Part shown: piece by piece, positions 1 to 13,293 of the stretch
Layout: each line of letters begins with the position of its first letter
Position numbering within the stretch: position 1 is the first letter of the stretch
NCBI GenBank assembly: GCA_963821815.1
Contig: CAWGFG010000006.1
Span: 1,984,001 to 2,048,000 of the forward strand
Origin: JASGTU01 sp963821815
GTDB lineage: Bacteria > Chloroflexota > Anaerolineae > Caldilineales > Caldilineaceae
Direction of reading: 5' to 3'
Length of the DNA stretch: 64,000 bases
The notes under the pieces: generated by a model
What the model was told of the DNA's origin: nothing
The model's input: the letters and a program-made list of their open reading frames with translations, nothing else
The model's database searches: none
Position numbers and translations under genes: made by a program

Positions 1-126
1 CGACGGCTGCGTGATACTGGCGTGCGCGGTTGTGTTATCGACTGGACGAGCCTGGTGGATTTCTATGGCAAGTTCGGTTTCGAGCAGTACCGCGCCTACA
101 TTCCCATGGCCAAACCACTTAGTTAG
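1..126 (+). CDS. GNAT-family N-acetyltransferase, C-terminal fragment (partial)
   Basis: The window opens inside a gene read in frame 1; 41 codons remain before the TAG at 124-126. The readable peptide contains VIDWTSLVDFYGKFGF and RAYIPM, which resembles the last strands of GNAT acetyltransferases, where an aromatic residue and a GF turn close the acetyl-CoA fold. The gene ends 22 bases before the proposed start of the serine hydrolase, so they are probably co-transcribed. With a kinase of the NagK type two genes downstream, an amino-sugar or cell-wall salvage role is possible, but the substrate cannot be seen. The N-terminal part and start lie outside the window. Family call rests on a short segment, hence moderate confidence. 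Confidence 0.55.
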   Translation, partial: RRLRDTGVRGCVIDWTSLVDFYGKFGFEQYRAYIPMAKPLS

Positions 127-148
127 CAGTTTGATGGTCCCGTATAAG

Positions 149-1411
149 ATGAACGATTTCGATCAGATTACGAACCTATGCGAGTCTGCGCTTAACACTG
201 TCGCACCTTCCATCGTCTGTCGGATTGAATATCAGAAAGAACTGGTCTACAGCCGAGCCTTTGGCTGGATCGATCCTGAAGACAGGAATGTGCAGACGGG
301 TGTAGACACACGCTTCGACCTGGCGTCCGTCACGAAACTTTTCACCACGACTGCCTGCCTGCGTCTAGTCGAGCTTGGCCATTTATCGCTGGATAAGCCG
401 GTCATTACCTACGTGCCAGAATTCCGCGGACGGCGCCCTGTGGGTCCAACGGAAGATCCTATTACGAAAGAACCTGCGCCGACGTTGGAAGTGTGGCAAG
501 ATGCAGATCCGGTAGATGCAGATGCCATCACTGTGCGGCAGTTGCTAACACACAGCAGCGGACTACCGGCATGGCGGAATGTACACGATGCCTGCGGACC
601 TGTTCCAGCGCCTGGGTATGAGCTTTCTGATGACGAGATCAATGAACGACAACGGCGCGGTATTGCCGCCATCTGTTCGTATGATTTCGCCTACCCGACC
701 GGATTGAGCTACATGTACAGTGATCTGGGTCTCATATTGTTGGGCGAGGTCGTTCGCCGCGCGGGCGGCTACGACCGGCTGGATCATGCTATTGCTCGGT
801 TGCTGCCCTCTACGTTGAACGATGTTATGTATAACCCGTTAGGAACCGGTGGTCGGCAGCGACCTGTCACAGCCAACAAGATTGCACCGACAGAGTTGTG
901 CTCCTGGCGTAAGCGACGGCTGCACGGTGAGGTGCATGATGAAAATGCAGCAGGTCTGGGTGGAATCGCTGGGCACGCTGGACTCTTCGGCACGGCGGAA
1001 AACCTGTGCCGTCTGGTCGACATCTACGCGATTCGTGTTACGGGCAAGCAAGCCGACAGCCTACTGTCCAGTCGATTAATCGAAGAAGCAATACATTGTC
1101 AGATTGCCGCCAATACACCAGGCGAGCCGCTGCTGAATCACGACGATCCGTGTTTGACTGAAAATCCGGATACGCAACGCGGGCTCGGCTGGATGCTGAA
1201 GACAGAGGGCTCGTCCTGTGGGCCGTTATGGAGTGAGAATTCCTATGGCCACACGGGCTACACCGGCACATCAATTTGGCATGATCCGGACGCCGAACTA
1301 ACCGTGGCGCTGCTCACGAATCGTGTCTACAATGGCAGATTTCCGAAGCCAATCCAGCAGCTGCGCATAGCGCTTCACACAGAAGCCGCGCGCATCATCG
1401 GCGCTGTATAG
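149..1411 (+). CDS. Serine beta-lactamase-fold hydrolase (class C / PBP4-like)
   Basis: A 420-residue protein of the beta-lactamase/DD-peptidase superfamily. The catalytic SxxK motif is S60-V-T-K63 in ASVTKLFTT. The second motif is YSD in YMYSDLGL, where many relatives have YxN. The KTG-like box is HTG in GHTGYTGTS. I chose ATG 149 because the frame upstream overlaps the end of the GNAT gene; ATG 134 is an alternative. No signal peptide is visible, so a cytoplasmic enzyme is likely. Such hydrolases are common near NagZ, MurQ and sugar-kinase genes, where they are suspected to act on recycled muropeptides or related esters or amides. A genuine antibiotic beta-lactamase is less likely given the context. 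Substrate unknown. Confidence 0.8.
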   Translation: MNDFDQITNLCESALNTVAPSIVCRIEYQKELVYSRAFGWIDPEDRNVQTGVDTRFDLASVTKLFTTTACLRLVELGHLSLDKPVITYVPEFRGRRPVGPTEDPITKEPAPTLEVWQDADPVDADAITVRQLLTHSSGLPAWRNVHDACGPVPAPGYELSDDEINERQRRGIAAICSYDFAYPTGLSYMYSDLGLILLGEVVRRAGGYDRLDHAIARLLPSTLNDVMYNPLGTGGRQRPVTANKIAPTELCSWRKRRLHGEVHDENAAGLGGIAGHAGLFGTAENLCRLVDIYAIRVTGKQADSLLSSRLIEEAIHCQIAANTPGEPLLNHDDPCLTENPDTQRGLGWMLKTEGSSCGPLWSENSYGHTGYTGTSIWHDPDAELTVALLTNRVYNGRFPKPIQQLRIALHTEAARIIGAV

Positions 1412-1433
1412 TACCAGTCACGCCAGGCTGTAC

Positions 1434-2417
1434 ATGAGACAAACCTCTTGCGGTATTCGACAGCGATCAATTGTTCTTGGTCTGGACGGCGGTGGGACCA
1501 AGACCGTCTGTGTAGCCTATGACGCCGGCGCGCGCATTGACGACACGACCGCTGTGGAGAGCCTTGAGCCGCTTGCCCGGGTAGTGGTCGGTTCGACCAA
1601 CTGGAACAGCGTAGGTGCGGACAAAGTCAAGGCAAACCTCAACGAAGCATTCACGACTGCCGTGCGTGACGCGGGAGCTGTATCCGAAGATATCGCATTC
1701 GTCTGTCTCGGTATGAGCGGCGTGGACAGACCGGAAGACAAAGCACGCATCAATGTCTGGCTAGAGGAATTGCTGCCAGGAGTCCCTGCCATTGCGCAGA
1801 ACGACGCCGTTATTGCGTTAGCTAGCGGCACGCGCGGCCGTTTATTCGGTATCGTGCTGATTAGCGGCACCGGGATGATAGCCATGGGATTCGACGAAGC
1901 GGGAAAGCGCTGTCGCGCCGGCGGCTGGGGCGCGCTGCTCGGTGACGGCGGCAGCGGTTACGCCATTGGTGCGGCGGCACTACGCGCTGTCACATGGGCG
2001 GCTGATGGGCGCGGGCCGGATACGCTTCTGACCGAACTAATACTGGATCGATTACACCTGGAGGGAGAAGAGCAACTGGTTCGATGGGCGTACGATGACA
2101 TTTCCTGGCATCGTTTTGCCGAGCTGGCGCCCCTTGTTTCACAAGCCGCAGAGCGCCAGGATGCCGTAGCGGACGAGATCATCTGGCAGGCAATGAACGA
2201 CTTAGCCGTTGCTGTGCAAAGTGTGGCCCGGCGGCTAGATCTACAGTCAAGTAACTTTCCGCTGGTCTTTGTCGGCGGTGGTTTGGGACGGGGATTGCTG
2301 CAGCAGCGATTACGGGCTTGGTTCCACAAGACGCTGCCCAATGCAGACATCATTCTGCCAAGTGTTGAGCCAGCCGTAGGAGCAGCACTGTTAGCCTTGC
2401 GTTCGCTTGAACGCTAA
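1434..2417 (+). CDS. BadF/BadG-type ATPase, probable N-acetylglucosamine kinase
   Basis: A 327-residue ASKHA-fold sugar kinase. The phosphate-1 loop is DGGGTKT at residues 18-24. It is followed by AQND with the likely catalytic Asp, the phosphate-2 segment ISGTGMIAMG, the family stretch GGWGALLGDGGSGYAIG and the adenosine motif VFVGGGLGRG. The family phosphorylates N-acetylglucosamine or N-acetylmuramic acid from cell-wall turnover, or acts as benzoyl-CoA reductase activator. The length, lack of Fe-S cysteines and beta-lactamase-fold neighbour favour the sugar kinase. The gene lies 22 bases after the hydrolase, probably one operon, and ends convergently to rpoC with a shared hairpin between them. 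Confidence 0.75.
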   Translation: MRQTSCGIRQRSIVLGLDGGGTKTVCVAYDAGARIDDTTAVESLEPLARVVVGSTNWNSVGADKVKANLNEAFTTAVRDAGAVSEDIAFVCLGMSGVDRPEDKARINVWLEELLPGVPAIAQNDAVIALASGTRGRLFGIVLISGTGMIAMGFDEAGKRCRAGGWGALLGDGGSGYAIGAAALRAVTWAADGRGPDTLLTELILDRLHLEGEEQLVRWAYDDISWHRFAELAPLVSQAAERQDAVADEIIWQAMNDLAVAVQSVARRLDLQSSNFPLVFVGGGLGRGLLQQRLRAWFHKTLPNADIILPSVEPAVGAALLALRSLER

Positions 2418-2450
2418 GGCAAGTTACACAGTCACGCATTCCTCCTCCAC

Positions 2451-2485
2451 GAAAAAGCGCTATGGCGATCAGTCGCCATAGCGCT
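2451..2485 (-). terminator. Rho-independent terminator of rpoC
   Basis: A perfect 13-bp stem (2456-2468 with 2473-2485) with a TCAG loop lies 55 bases beyond the rpoC stop. On the minus strand it is followed by five T residues (2452-2456 complement). The plus-strand side has no T tract, so it serves rpoC, though the stem may also slow readthrough from the kinase gene. Confidence 0.8.
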
Positions 2486-2540
2486 CTGTAAACACTTAAC
2501 CGTGGTCCACAACAACTTGGCAAGGACCACGCCTTCACAA

Positions 2541-7322
<4,782 letters not shown>

Positions 7323-7445
7323 TGTGGTCTATCTCCATCCCAGCCGTTGCCGGGTACTTTGTGGCCGGCGTGCCCGTTGGCCACGGAAACTCTCGACGCC
7401 GTCATACTCAGGTCAATCTGTCTGCAAGATGTCGCCGCAGCGAGA

Positions 7446-10400
7446 TTATTCCTTGTTTCGACTCATTGGGCTTGGTACGTTCAGACTGAAGCCAAGTCTC
7501 GGCAGGTGTTCTTCCGTCTCTTCCTTGCCGAACTGAATCTCCTCATTCTTCTCGTTAATGACCTTCACCGACAGTGCGAGACTTTGGAGTTCCTTAACTA
7601 GTACTCGGAAACTCTCCGGAACGCCTGGGCTATGAATTGGTTCGCCCTTGACGATTGATTCGTATGTCTTGACACGGCCACTTACATCGTCCGACTTAAC
7701 GGTAAGCATCTCCTGCAAGGTGTAGGCGGCGCCATATGCTTCCAGCGCCCACACTTCCATCTCGCCAAAGCGCTGACCGCCGAACTGAGCCTTACCGCCC
7801 AGCGGCTGCTGGGTGACCAAGCTGTACGGGCCTGTGCTCCGGGCGTGAACCTTGTCCTCGACCAGGTGATGTAACTTCAGCATCTGCACGACGCCGATCG
7901 TAACTGCCGAATCATACGACTCGCCCGACTTGCCGTCATAGAGACGCTGTTTGCCCGTGTTCGGCAATGGCCAGCCGATCTCTTCGCTGTAGGCATGGGC
8001 TGCGTCGACTAGCTCGTCGCCGCTCAGATTGCCCGGGTCGCCATCTCGGAAGCGCATCCATTCTCTCAGGGCCGCTTCGAGAGCAGCCTTGTTTGACTCT
8101 TCGCTAGTGCGTCGCTGGTCATAGCTCTGCGGCATGATGATTTCAGGCTCATAGCCCTTATCTCGCAGCCATTCACGCATGCAAGCGTGTCGTGCATAGG
8201 ATGTATTCTGCTGCAGCCGGTCTATATCATAGCCAAGACCGCCCAGCCATGCTTCCAAATAGAGCATGCGCACATTGTCGTCATCACGCAGCTCTTCGGT
8301 GGGATACTCCTCTTCCTGCACGAGCGTCCACGCATCACTGACCACGTCGCTCCATGCTCTGTCAACCAACCATGCTCGGGCCAACTCGGCCTCTATTTCC
8401 TCTTCCTTGGCGCCGTCGAAAACCGGCGTCTCAGCCTTAAACTCCAGTCGGCTGGCTGCCCAACCTAAGTGAGCTTCCAGGATTTGACCAATATTCATAC
8501 GGCCTGGTACGCCCAACGGATTGAGGATGATGTCGACCGGCGTACCGTCTTCCAAGAACGGCATGTCTTCCACAGGCACAACTTGCGAAATCACGCCCTT
8601 GTTACCGTGGCGACCGGCCATCTTGTCGCCCTCAGTCAGACGGCGACGCTGTGCAACGCTGACACGGACAATTTTCTCCACACCGGCTGCCAAGTCACGA
8701 TGCTCGTCTCGGTCGAACACGCTAATGGATACGACCTTGCCGCGCTCGCCATGGGGCAAACGAAGCGAGCTGTCTTTCACCTCGCGTGCTTTCTCGCCGA
8801 AGATAGCCCGCAACAGTTTCTCTTCCGGCGTCAGCTCTGTTTCGCCCTTCGGCGTAATCTTGCCCACAAGGATGTCGCCAGGATTTACCTCGGCTCCGAT
8901 TCGGATGATACCTTCCTCATCCAGATCCTTGAGCGCATCTTCACCGACGTTCGGGATGTCGCGTGTTATTTCTTCCGAGCCCAGTTTTGTCTCACGGGCT
9001 TCGATCTCATGCTTCTCCACATGGAAGGACGTGTACTTGTCCTGCTGTACGAGTCGCTCGCTGACCAGGATAGCGTCCTCGAAGTTGCCGCCCTCCCAGC
9101 TCATATACGCAACCACCACGTTCTGGCCCAAAGCCAGTTCGCCGTCCTCCGTGCTGGAGCTGTCCGCCAGCACCTTGCCCTTTACAACCTGGTCGCCCTT
9201 GAAGACTACGGGGCGCTGGTCGATGCAGGTGCTTTGGTTGCTGCGGTTATACTTGCGCAGATGGTAGCTGCGGCGGTTGCCGTCTTCCTCCTGCACCACA
9301 ATTTCCGATCCGGTGACGCTGACAACCTCACCGGTCTTGCGAGCCACGATGACCTGCCCGGAGTCGATTGCTGCCTGATATTCCATGCCGGTACCGACGA
9401 TTGGCGCATCCGGCACCACCAACGGCACAGCCTGTCGCTGCATATTGGAGCCCATGAGCGCTCGGTTGGCGTCATCGTGCTCCAAGAACGGAATCAGAGC
9501 GGCGGACACGCCTACAATCTGTTTCGGCGAAACGTCCATGAAGCTGATGTGCTCCGGTCGCTCGAACATGAATGTCTCTGCGCGTCTTGCCGACGGCCGC
9601 GGGTTCTGGAATTCGCCAACTGCGTTCAGCGCCGAAGAAGCCTGCGCAATGGAGGATTCTTCGTCCTCGTCTGCCGTCAGGTATTCGACTTCGCGGCTGG
9701 CGTACGGTTTCACAGGAATTGGACCAGCCATATCGCTGCTATTCGTGCTCTTATCGCTATCCGGATAGGCATCTGATATCTTCTTGGCTAGTGCCTCATC
9801 CACAATTACGCCCTGCTTGGCAATGACCTTATCCGTCTTCGGATCAACAATATCGGCGGCAAGTGTGCGGCCAATAAGTGCATCGGGCGTTGCTTTTGCG
9901 GACGTATATACACGCCGGTACGGAGTTTCGATGAAACCGAACTCATTGACTCGGCCGTAGCTCGCCAGCGAACCGATCAGACCGATGTTCGGCCCTTCCG
10001 GCGTCTCGATGGGGCAGATACGGCCGTAGTGGCTGAAGTGCACATCGCGCACATCAAAGCCGGCGCGCTCACGTCGCAGACCGCCGGGACCTAACGCGCT
10101 CAGTCGACGCTTATGCGTCAGTTCGGCAAGCGGGTTCGTTTGATCCATGAACTGGCTGAGCTGGCTGCCGCCAAAGAACTCACGTGTTGCGGCGACGACT
10201 GGACGGATATTGATCAAGCCCAGCGGCGTGACCTGCTCTGGATCACGAATCGACATCCGCTCGCGCACGACGCGTTCCATGCGCAGCAGGCCGATGCGCA
10301 GCTGATTCTGAATCAGTTCGCCGACGGTCTTCACACGTCGGTTGCCCAGGTGGTCAATGTCGTCACGTCGGGCGCGTCCGTTGTTGATGTCGACGATCCG

Positions 10401-11360
10401 TCGAATCACGGCGACCAGGTCTTCGCGGCTGAGCGTACGAGTATCCAGATCCGAGGTCAGGTTCAATCGTCGATTCAGCTTATATCGGCCTACGCGGCCC
10501 AAGTCATAGCGTCGTGCGGTGAAGAATAGATTCTGTACAAAGCTCTTGGCATTGTCCAACGTCGGCGGGTCGCCGGGACGCAGCTTCTTATAGAACTCAA
10601 GTAACGCGTCCTCCACGCCCTGTTCAGAATTATCCGTCGGGTTGCTTGTCGCGTCGCGTTCTAGCGTCGACTGGATAAAAGGATGGTCATCCGAGTCATC
10701 GATATCGGCGAACAAGTCACGGATTTCGTCATCAGTTCCAAACCCGATCGCGCGCAGAAGGATAGTGACCGGCAGTTTGCGCTTACGGTCAACCTTCACG
10801 CTGATAATATCTCGCTTGCTTGTTTCAAACTCCAGCCAAGCGCCGCGGCTGGGGATCAGTTTGGCATTTGCCAGGTCACGACCGGTCGCCCGGTCTTCCT
10901 CGACATCAAAATAGACGCCAGGCGACCGGATGAGCTGGCTAACAACTACGCGTTCGCTTCCGTTAATGATGAACGTGGCTGCGTCGGTCATGAGCGGGAA
11001 ATCGCCCATGAAAACTTCCTGCTCACTAATCTCGCCGGTGTCGCGATTTACCAGTCGAACTTTTACCCATAAGGGTGCTGCAAATGTAATGTCACGTTCG
11101 CGGCATTCCTCCTCAGGATATTTCGGTTCGCCGAATTCGAAGTCACCGAAATGAAGTTCCAAGTTCTTATTGAAACTGACAATCGGTGAAATCTCAGCGA
11201 ACAACTCTTGCAGTCCATCGCCTTTGAACCACTCAAAGCTCTGTAGCTGCACTTCGGTCAGACGCGGTAGTTCTCGAATTGTAGGGGTTCGAGCGTATGT
11301 CTTGCGTTCTACTCGCATCTTCTGTGCTGCCGGATTGGCGCCATTTGAGGAGATACTCAT
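7446..11360 (-). CDS. rpoB: DNA-directed RNA polymerase subunit beta
   Basis: A 1304-residue beta subunit. The rifampicin region reads FMDQTNPLAELTHKRRLSAL with the Asp, His and Ser that correspond to the common resistance positions, all in the wild-type sensitive state. Downstream is CPIETPEGPNIGLI. The active-site segment GDKMAGRHGNKG is present near the C-terminus. I set the start at ATG 11360 (MSISSNGA), which has AAGGAG at 11372-11377. The frame can be extended to a TTG at 11384, but that would lie beyond the ribosome site. The rplJL genes that often precede rpoB are absent here; a gene-poor spacer of more than 1 kb lies upstream. No convincing sigma-70 promoter for it could be picked by eye. 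Confidence 0.97.
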   Translation of the reverse strand: MSISSNGANPAAQKMRVERKTYARTPTIRELPRLTEVQLQSFEWFKGDGLQELFAEISPIVSFNKNLELHFGDFEFGEPKYPEEECRERDITFAAPLWVKVRLVNRDTGEISEQEVFMGDFPLMTDAATFIINGSERVVVSQLIRSPGVYFDVEEDRATGRDLANAKLIPSRGAWLEFETSKRDIISVKVDRKRKLPVTILLRAIGFGTDDEIRDLFADIDDSDDHPFIQSTLERDATSNPTDNSEQGVEDALLEFYKKLRPGDPPTLDNAKSFVQNLFFTARRYDLGRVGRYKLNRRLNLTSDLDTRTLSREDLVAVIRRIVDINNGRARRDDIDHLGNRRVKTVGELIQNQLRIGLLRMERVVRERMSIRDPEQVTPLGLINIRPVVAATREFFGGSQLSQFMDQTNPLAELTHKRRLSALGPGGLRRERAGFDVRDVHFSHYGRICPIETPEGPNIGLIGSLASYGRVNEFGFIETPYRRVYTSAKATPDALIGRTLAADIVDPKTDKVIAKQGVIVDEALAKKISDAYPDSDKSTNSSDMAGPIPVKPYASREVEYLTADEDEESSIAQASSALNAVGEFQNPRPSARRAETFMFERPEHISFMDVSPKQIVGVSAALIPFLEHDDANRALMGSNMQRQAVPLVVPDAPIVGTGMEYQAAIDSGQVIVARKTGEVVSVTGSEIVVQEEDGNRRSYHLRKYNRSNQSTCIDQRPVVFKGDQVVKGKVLADSSSTEDGELALGQNVVVAYMSWEGGNFEDAILVSERLVQQDKYTSFHVEKHEIEARETKLGSEEITRDIPNVGEDALKDLDEEGIIRIGAEVNPGDILVGKITPKGETELTPEEKLLRAIFGEKAREVKDSSLRLPHGERGKVVSISVFDRDEHRDLAAGVEKIVRVSVAQRRRLTEGDKMAGRHGNKGVISQVVPVEDMPFLEDGTPVDIILNPLGVPGRMNIGQILEAHLGWAASRLEFKAETPVFDGAKEEEIEAELARAWLVDRAWSDVVSDAWTLVQEEEYPTEELRDDDNVRMLYLEAWLGGLGYDIDRLQQNTSYARHACMREWLRDKGYEPEIIMPQSYDQRRTSEESNKAALEAALREWMRFRDGDPGNLSGDELVDAAHAYSEEIGWPLPNTGKQRLYDGKSGESYDSAVTIGVVQMLKLHHLVEDKVHARSTGPYSLVTQQPLGGKAQFGGQRFGEMEVWALEAYGAAYTLQEMLTVKSDDVSGRVKTYESIVKGEPIHSPGVPESFRVLVKELQSLALSVKVINEKNEEIQFGKEETEEHLPRLGFSLNVPSPMSRNKE

Positions 11361-12639
11361 ATAGATCTCAGCTCCTTGCATCAACAGTTTTTACACAACC
11401 GTCGTGAATATCGAACACGCTACTGCCATACATTACTAGCACATTCTCTCTGTTCGGTGATTCACTGCCCATTAGTTCACTATCTGATGTTTCACTAACT
11501 ACTCTTAAGCGACTGTTTTACAACCAAATCCCACCCCGTGCGATCGGCAACTTAAGACCCGCTACTTTGCATATTTGGTCAATATACCAGTGTATATAGT
11601 CAGGCCAGATAAGTTGCCCCGATAACTATCGCAAAACCGATATTGTCACGATCACAGATTCTTATTTATAATGTAGACCTATTTGCTTCCAGCGGAGCGA
11701 TCGGCCCTTCTGCAATAACCAACCATAGGACAGGATAGATTCTGAAAATAGCAATAGAACACCTGCAGGTAGCCCTGGCGTATCACTCGCCCGTGTTACC
11801 ACCTACCGTAGGTGTCCTTATACCGGCAACGTCTATACCTAATAGAAGATAATCAATCGCCCTATTGTTAGCCGCCTCGACTATACTCGTCAGAGATAGC
11901 CCTGTTTGCTTAGCGCCGCCAACCCGAACCGCGGATATGCGGAAAAGACCAACTTGCCATACGAAAACCAAAATCCGAATACCGCTAAGCTAGTACGAGA
12001 TCCATTGATGTTCCTGTTTCATACGCAATCACAAATACTACCACGGACATCGCAGGTTGTCAACTATCAGATGCAGGAAATTTCGTAGAAAATAGTACAG
12101 TCCTTACCGTACCAATTGACGCGGACCCGTCTGCCCTCACCGCATCCTAACTGGACTGGTAGGTAATACTCGTGCACGACCGGATGCGCCAACAGCGTAT
12201 GCTTCTACCGCACGTCAAACTGTAGGCCCAATCACAACTTGCGCGAACGCTCATGTACTGCTCATAATTCAGCATGATTCGGGTTCAGGGCAATCAATGT
12301 AGACTGGCTTGCCACAAAACAGGCTTTGCGTATTAGCAGACGGAGATCTAATGGATTGTCCGTAGTGCAGCAGCACTCATCGGCGAATCGTATGCAAGCC
12401 CACTCCCTGACGTCACATCACAAGCCACACTTGCCACCACAAAACGTCGTGCCTCATCACAAAATCCAACCTTAAAATTTCGCGCTAACGATGAGACAAT
12501 CTAGCCTTGTGATTGCTGCCGAATGACGGCGGTTTTCTCTCGATTGACTCCTAAAATTTACCACTTCACCACTCAAATTACAGCGTCTTTAGTCGCCCCT
12601 GGAATGCCCAAATTCATCGTCGGAAGTCGATATCAAGGG
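11361..12639. other. Gene-poor spacer between divergent rpoB and dcw transcription units
   Basis: About 1.3 kb, visibly more AT-rich than the flanks, with no ORF longer than about 62 codons that looks coding, no tRNA cloverleaf and no obvious repeat. A short minus-strand reading frame at 11783-11971 has a protein-like C-terminal half but no recognisable family, and may be a relic. The part next to rpoB must contain the rpoB leader and promoter. A small palindrome TATAC-CAGT-GTATA sits near 11585-11598. Otherwise I see nothing I can support. Confidence 0.5.
11643..11672 (+). promoter_or_regulatory. Possible sigma-70 promoter in the rpoB-mraZ spacer
   Basis: TTGTCA (11643-11648), an 18-base spacer and a perfect TATAAT (11667-11672) point toward the dcw cluster. 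No ORF starts nearby, and the mraZ promoter lies about 1 kb further on. It could drive an untranslated RNA or be a chance match in AT-rich DNA. Confidence 0.3.
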
Positions 12640-12668
12640 TTGTCATTGCCCCGCGGTTGAACTATACT
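12640..12668 (+). promoter_or_regulatory. Sigma-70 promoter of the mraZ/dcw operon
   Basis: TTGTCA at 12640-12645, a 17-base spacer and TATACT at 12663-12668. It stands 190 bases upstream of the mraZ GTG and directly abuts the MraZ repeats, the arrangement known for mra operons in other bacteria. Confidence 0.7.
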
Positions 12669-12669
12669 A

Positions 12670-12694
12670 TGGGAGACTATGGGGCAATATGGGG
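12670..12694 (+). promoter_or_regulatory. MraZ operator: three TGGG direct repeats at 10-bp spacing
   Basis: TGGGA (12670), TGGGG (12680) and TGGGG (12690) are separated by exactly five bases each, so they lie on one helix face with a 10-bp period. This matches the known MraZ-binding pattern of TGGGN repeats with 5-nt spacers. The first repeat starts one base after the -10 element, so bound MraZ would overlap the transcription start. This suggests autoregulation of the whole dcw cluster. Confidence 0.8.
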
Positions 12695-12856
12695 TGTTCT
12701 TTTCAGGTTTCTTCCTTATCGTACCCACTAACCGGCGAATATTATTATCCGTTAGTGCCAACGCCTAGCCCACCTAACAGCGCATCGATCTCAGGTTTAC
12801 CTGAGAGCAATTATTTATTCATCATTCAATAGTGCACTCATTTACTGGATCAATAC

Positions 12857-13291
12857 GTGTTTCTTGGTGAGTTTAGCCACACACTCGACAACAAAGGTCG
12901 CCTGACGGTGCCTGCCAAGTACCGGGATCAGCTCGCGCCCGGGCTTGTGGTCACGCGCAGCCCGGTGGAGCGCTGTCTGCTCGCGCTGCCGTTGGACAAG
13001 TGGGGCGAGGTAGCAGAGAAGATTAACGCGCTGCCACTCATGGATCCCAGTTCAGCAGCATTCCGTCGCGCATTCTTTAGCGCGGCAGAAGATCTGCGCC
13101 CCGACAAGAGCGGACGCATCCTCATCAGCCAACGCCTGCGAGACTACGCCGGTATAAACGATGAAGCGGTCATTGCAGGTCTTCACAGCTTCATTGAGAT
13201 CTGGCAACCCCAGAAGTGGAACGAGCAGGTGCTGGCTTCCATGGACAGCGACGTGACCGATACGGACCTTTTTGCGGCGCTGGAGATATAG
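12857..13291 (+). CDS. mraZ: Transcriptional regulator MraZ
   Basis: A 144-residue protein with two AbrB-like half-domains. Each carries the family D-x-x-G-R signature: DNKGRLTVPAKYR near residues 11-23 and DKSGRILISQRL near 82-93. MraZ forms a ring that binds TGGG repeats and controls the dcw operon; such repeats lie 163 bases upstream. The start is GTG 12857 (MFLGEFSHTLD, the usual N-terminus); no strong ribosome site is visible. It is the first gene of the cluster, and its stop is two bases before the GTG chosen for rsmH. Confidence 0.95.
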   Translation: MFLGEFSHTLDNKGRLTVPAKYRDQLAPGLVVTRSPVERCLLALPLDKWGEVAEKINALPLMDPSSAAFRRAFFSAAEDLRPDKSGRILISQRLRDYAGINDEAVIAGLHSFIEIWQPQKWNEQVLASMDSDVTDTDLFAALEI

Positions 13292-13293
13292 TC

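Noticed and set aside
52..148. Extended N-terminus of the serine hydrolase from position 11
   Set aside because: That stretch overlaps the GNAT gene end in another frame and gives a Ser/Trp-rich peptide without the features of a signal sequence.
149..1411. Antibiotic-resistance beta-lactamase
   Set aside because: No signal peptide and a YSD motif in a cell-wall-salvage setting; the fold alone does not support a resistance role.
8469..9776. 435-codon plus-strand frame opposite rpoB (and similar long frames opposite rpoC, for example 5256-6035)
   Set aside because: They lie wholly antisense to rpoB/rpoC coding sequence, show no family similarity, and follow from the codon bias of the true strand.
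11783..11971. 62-codon minus-strand frame in the rpoB-mraZ spacer
   Set aside because: Part of it looks protein-like, but there is no recognisable family, no ribosome site and no neighbouring gene; treated as a possible relic only.
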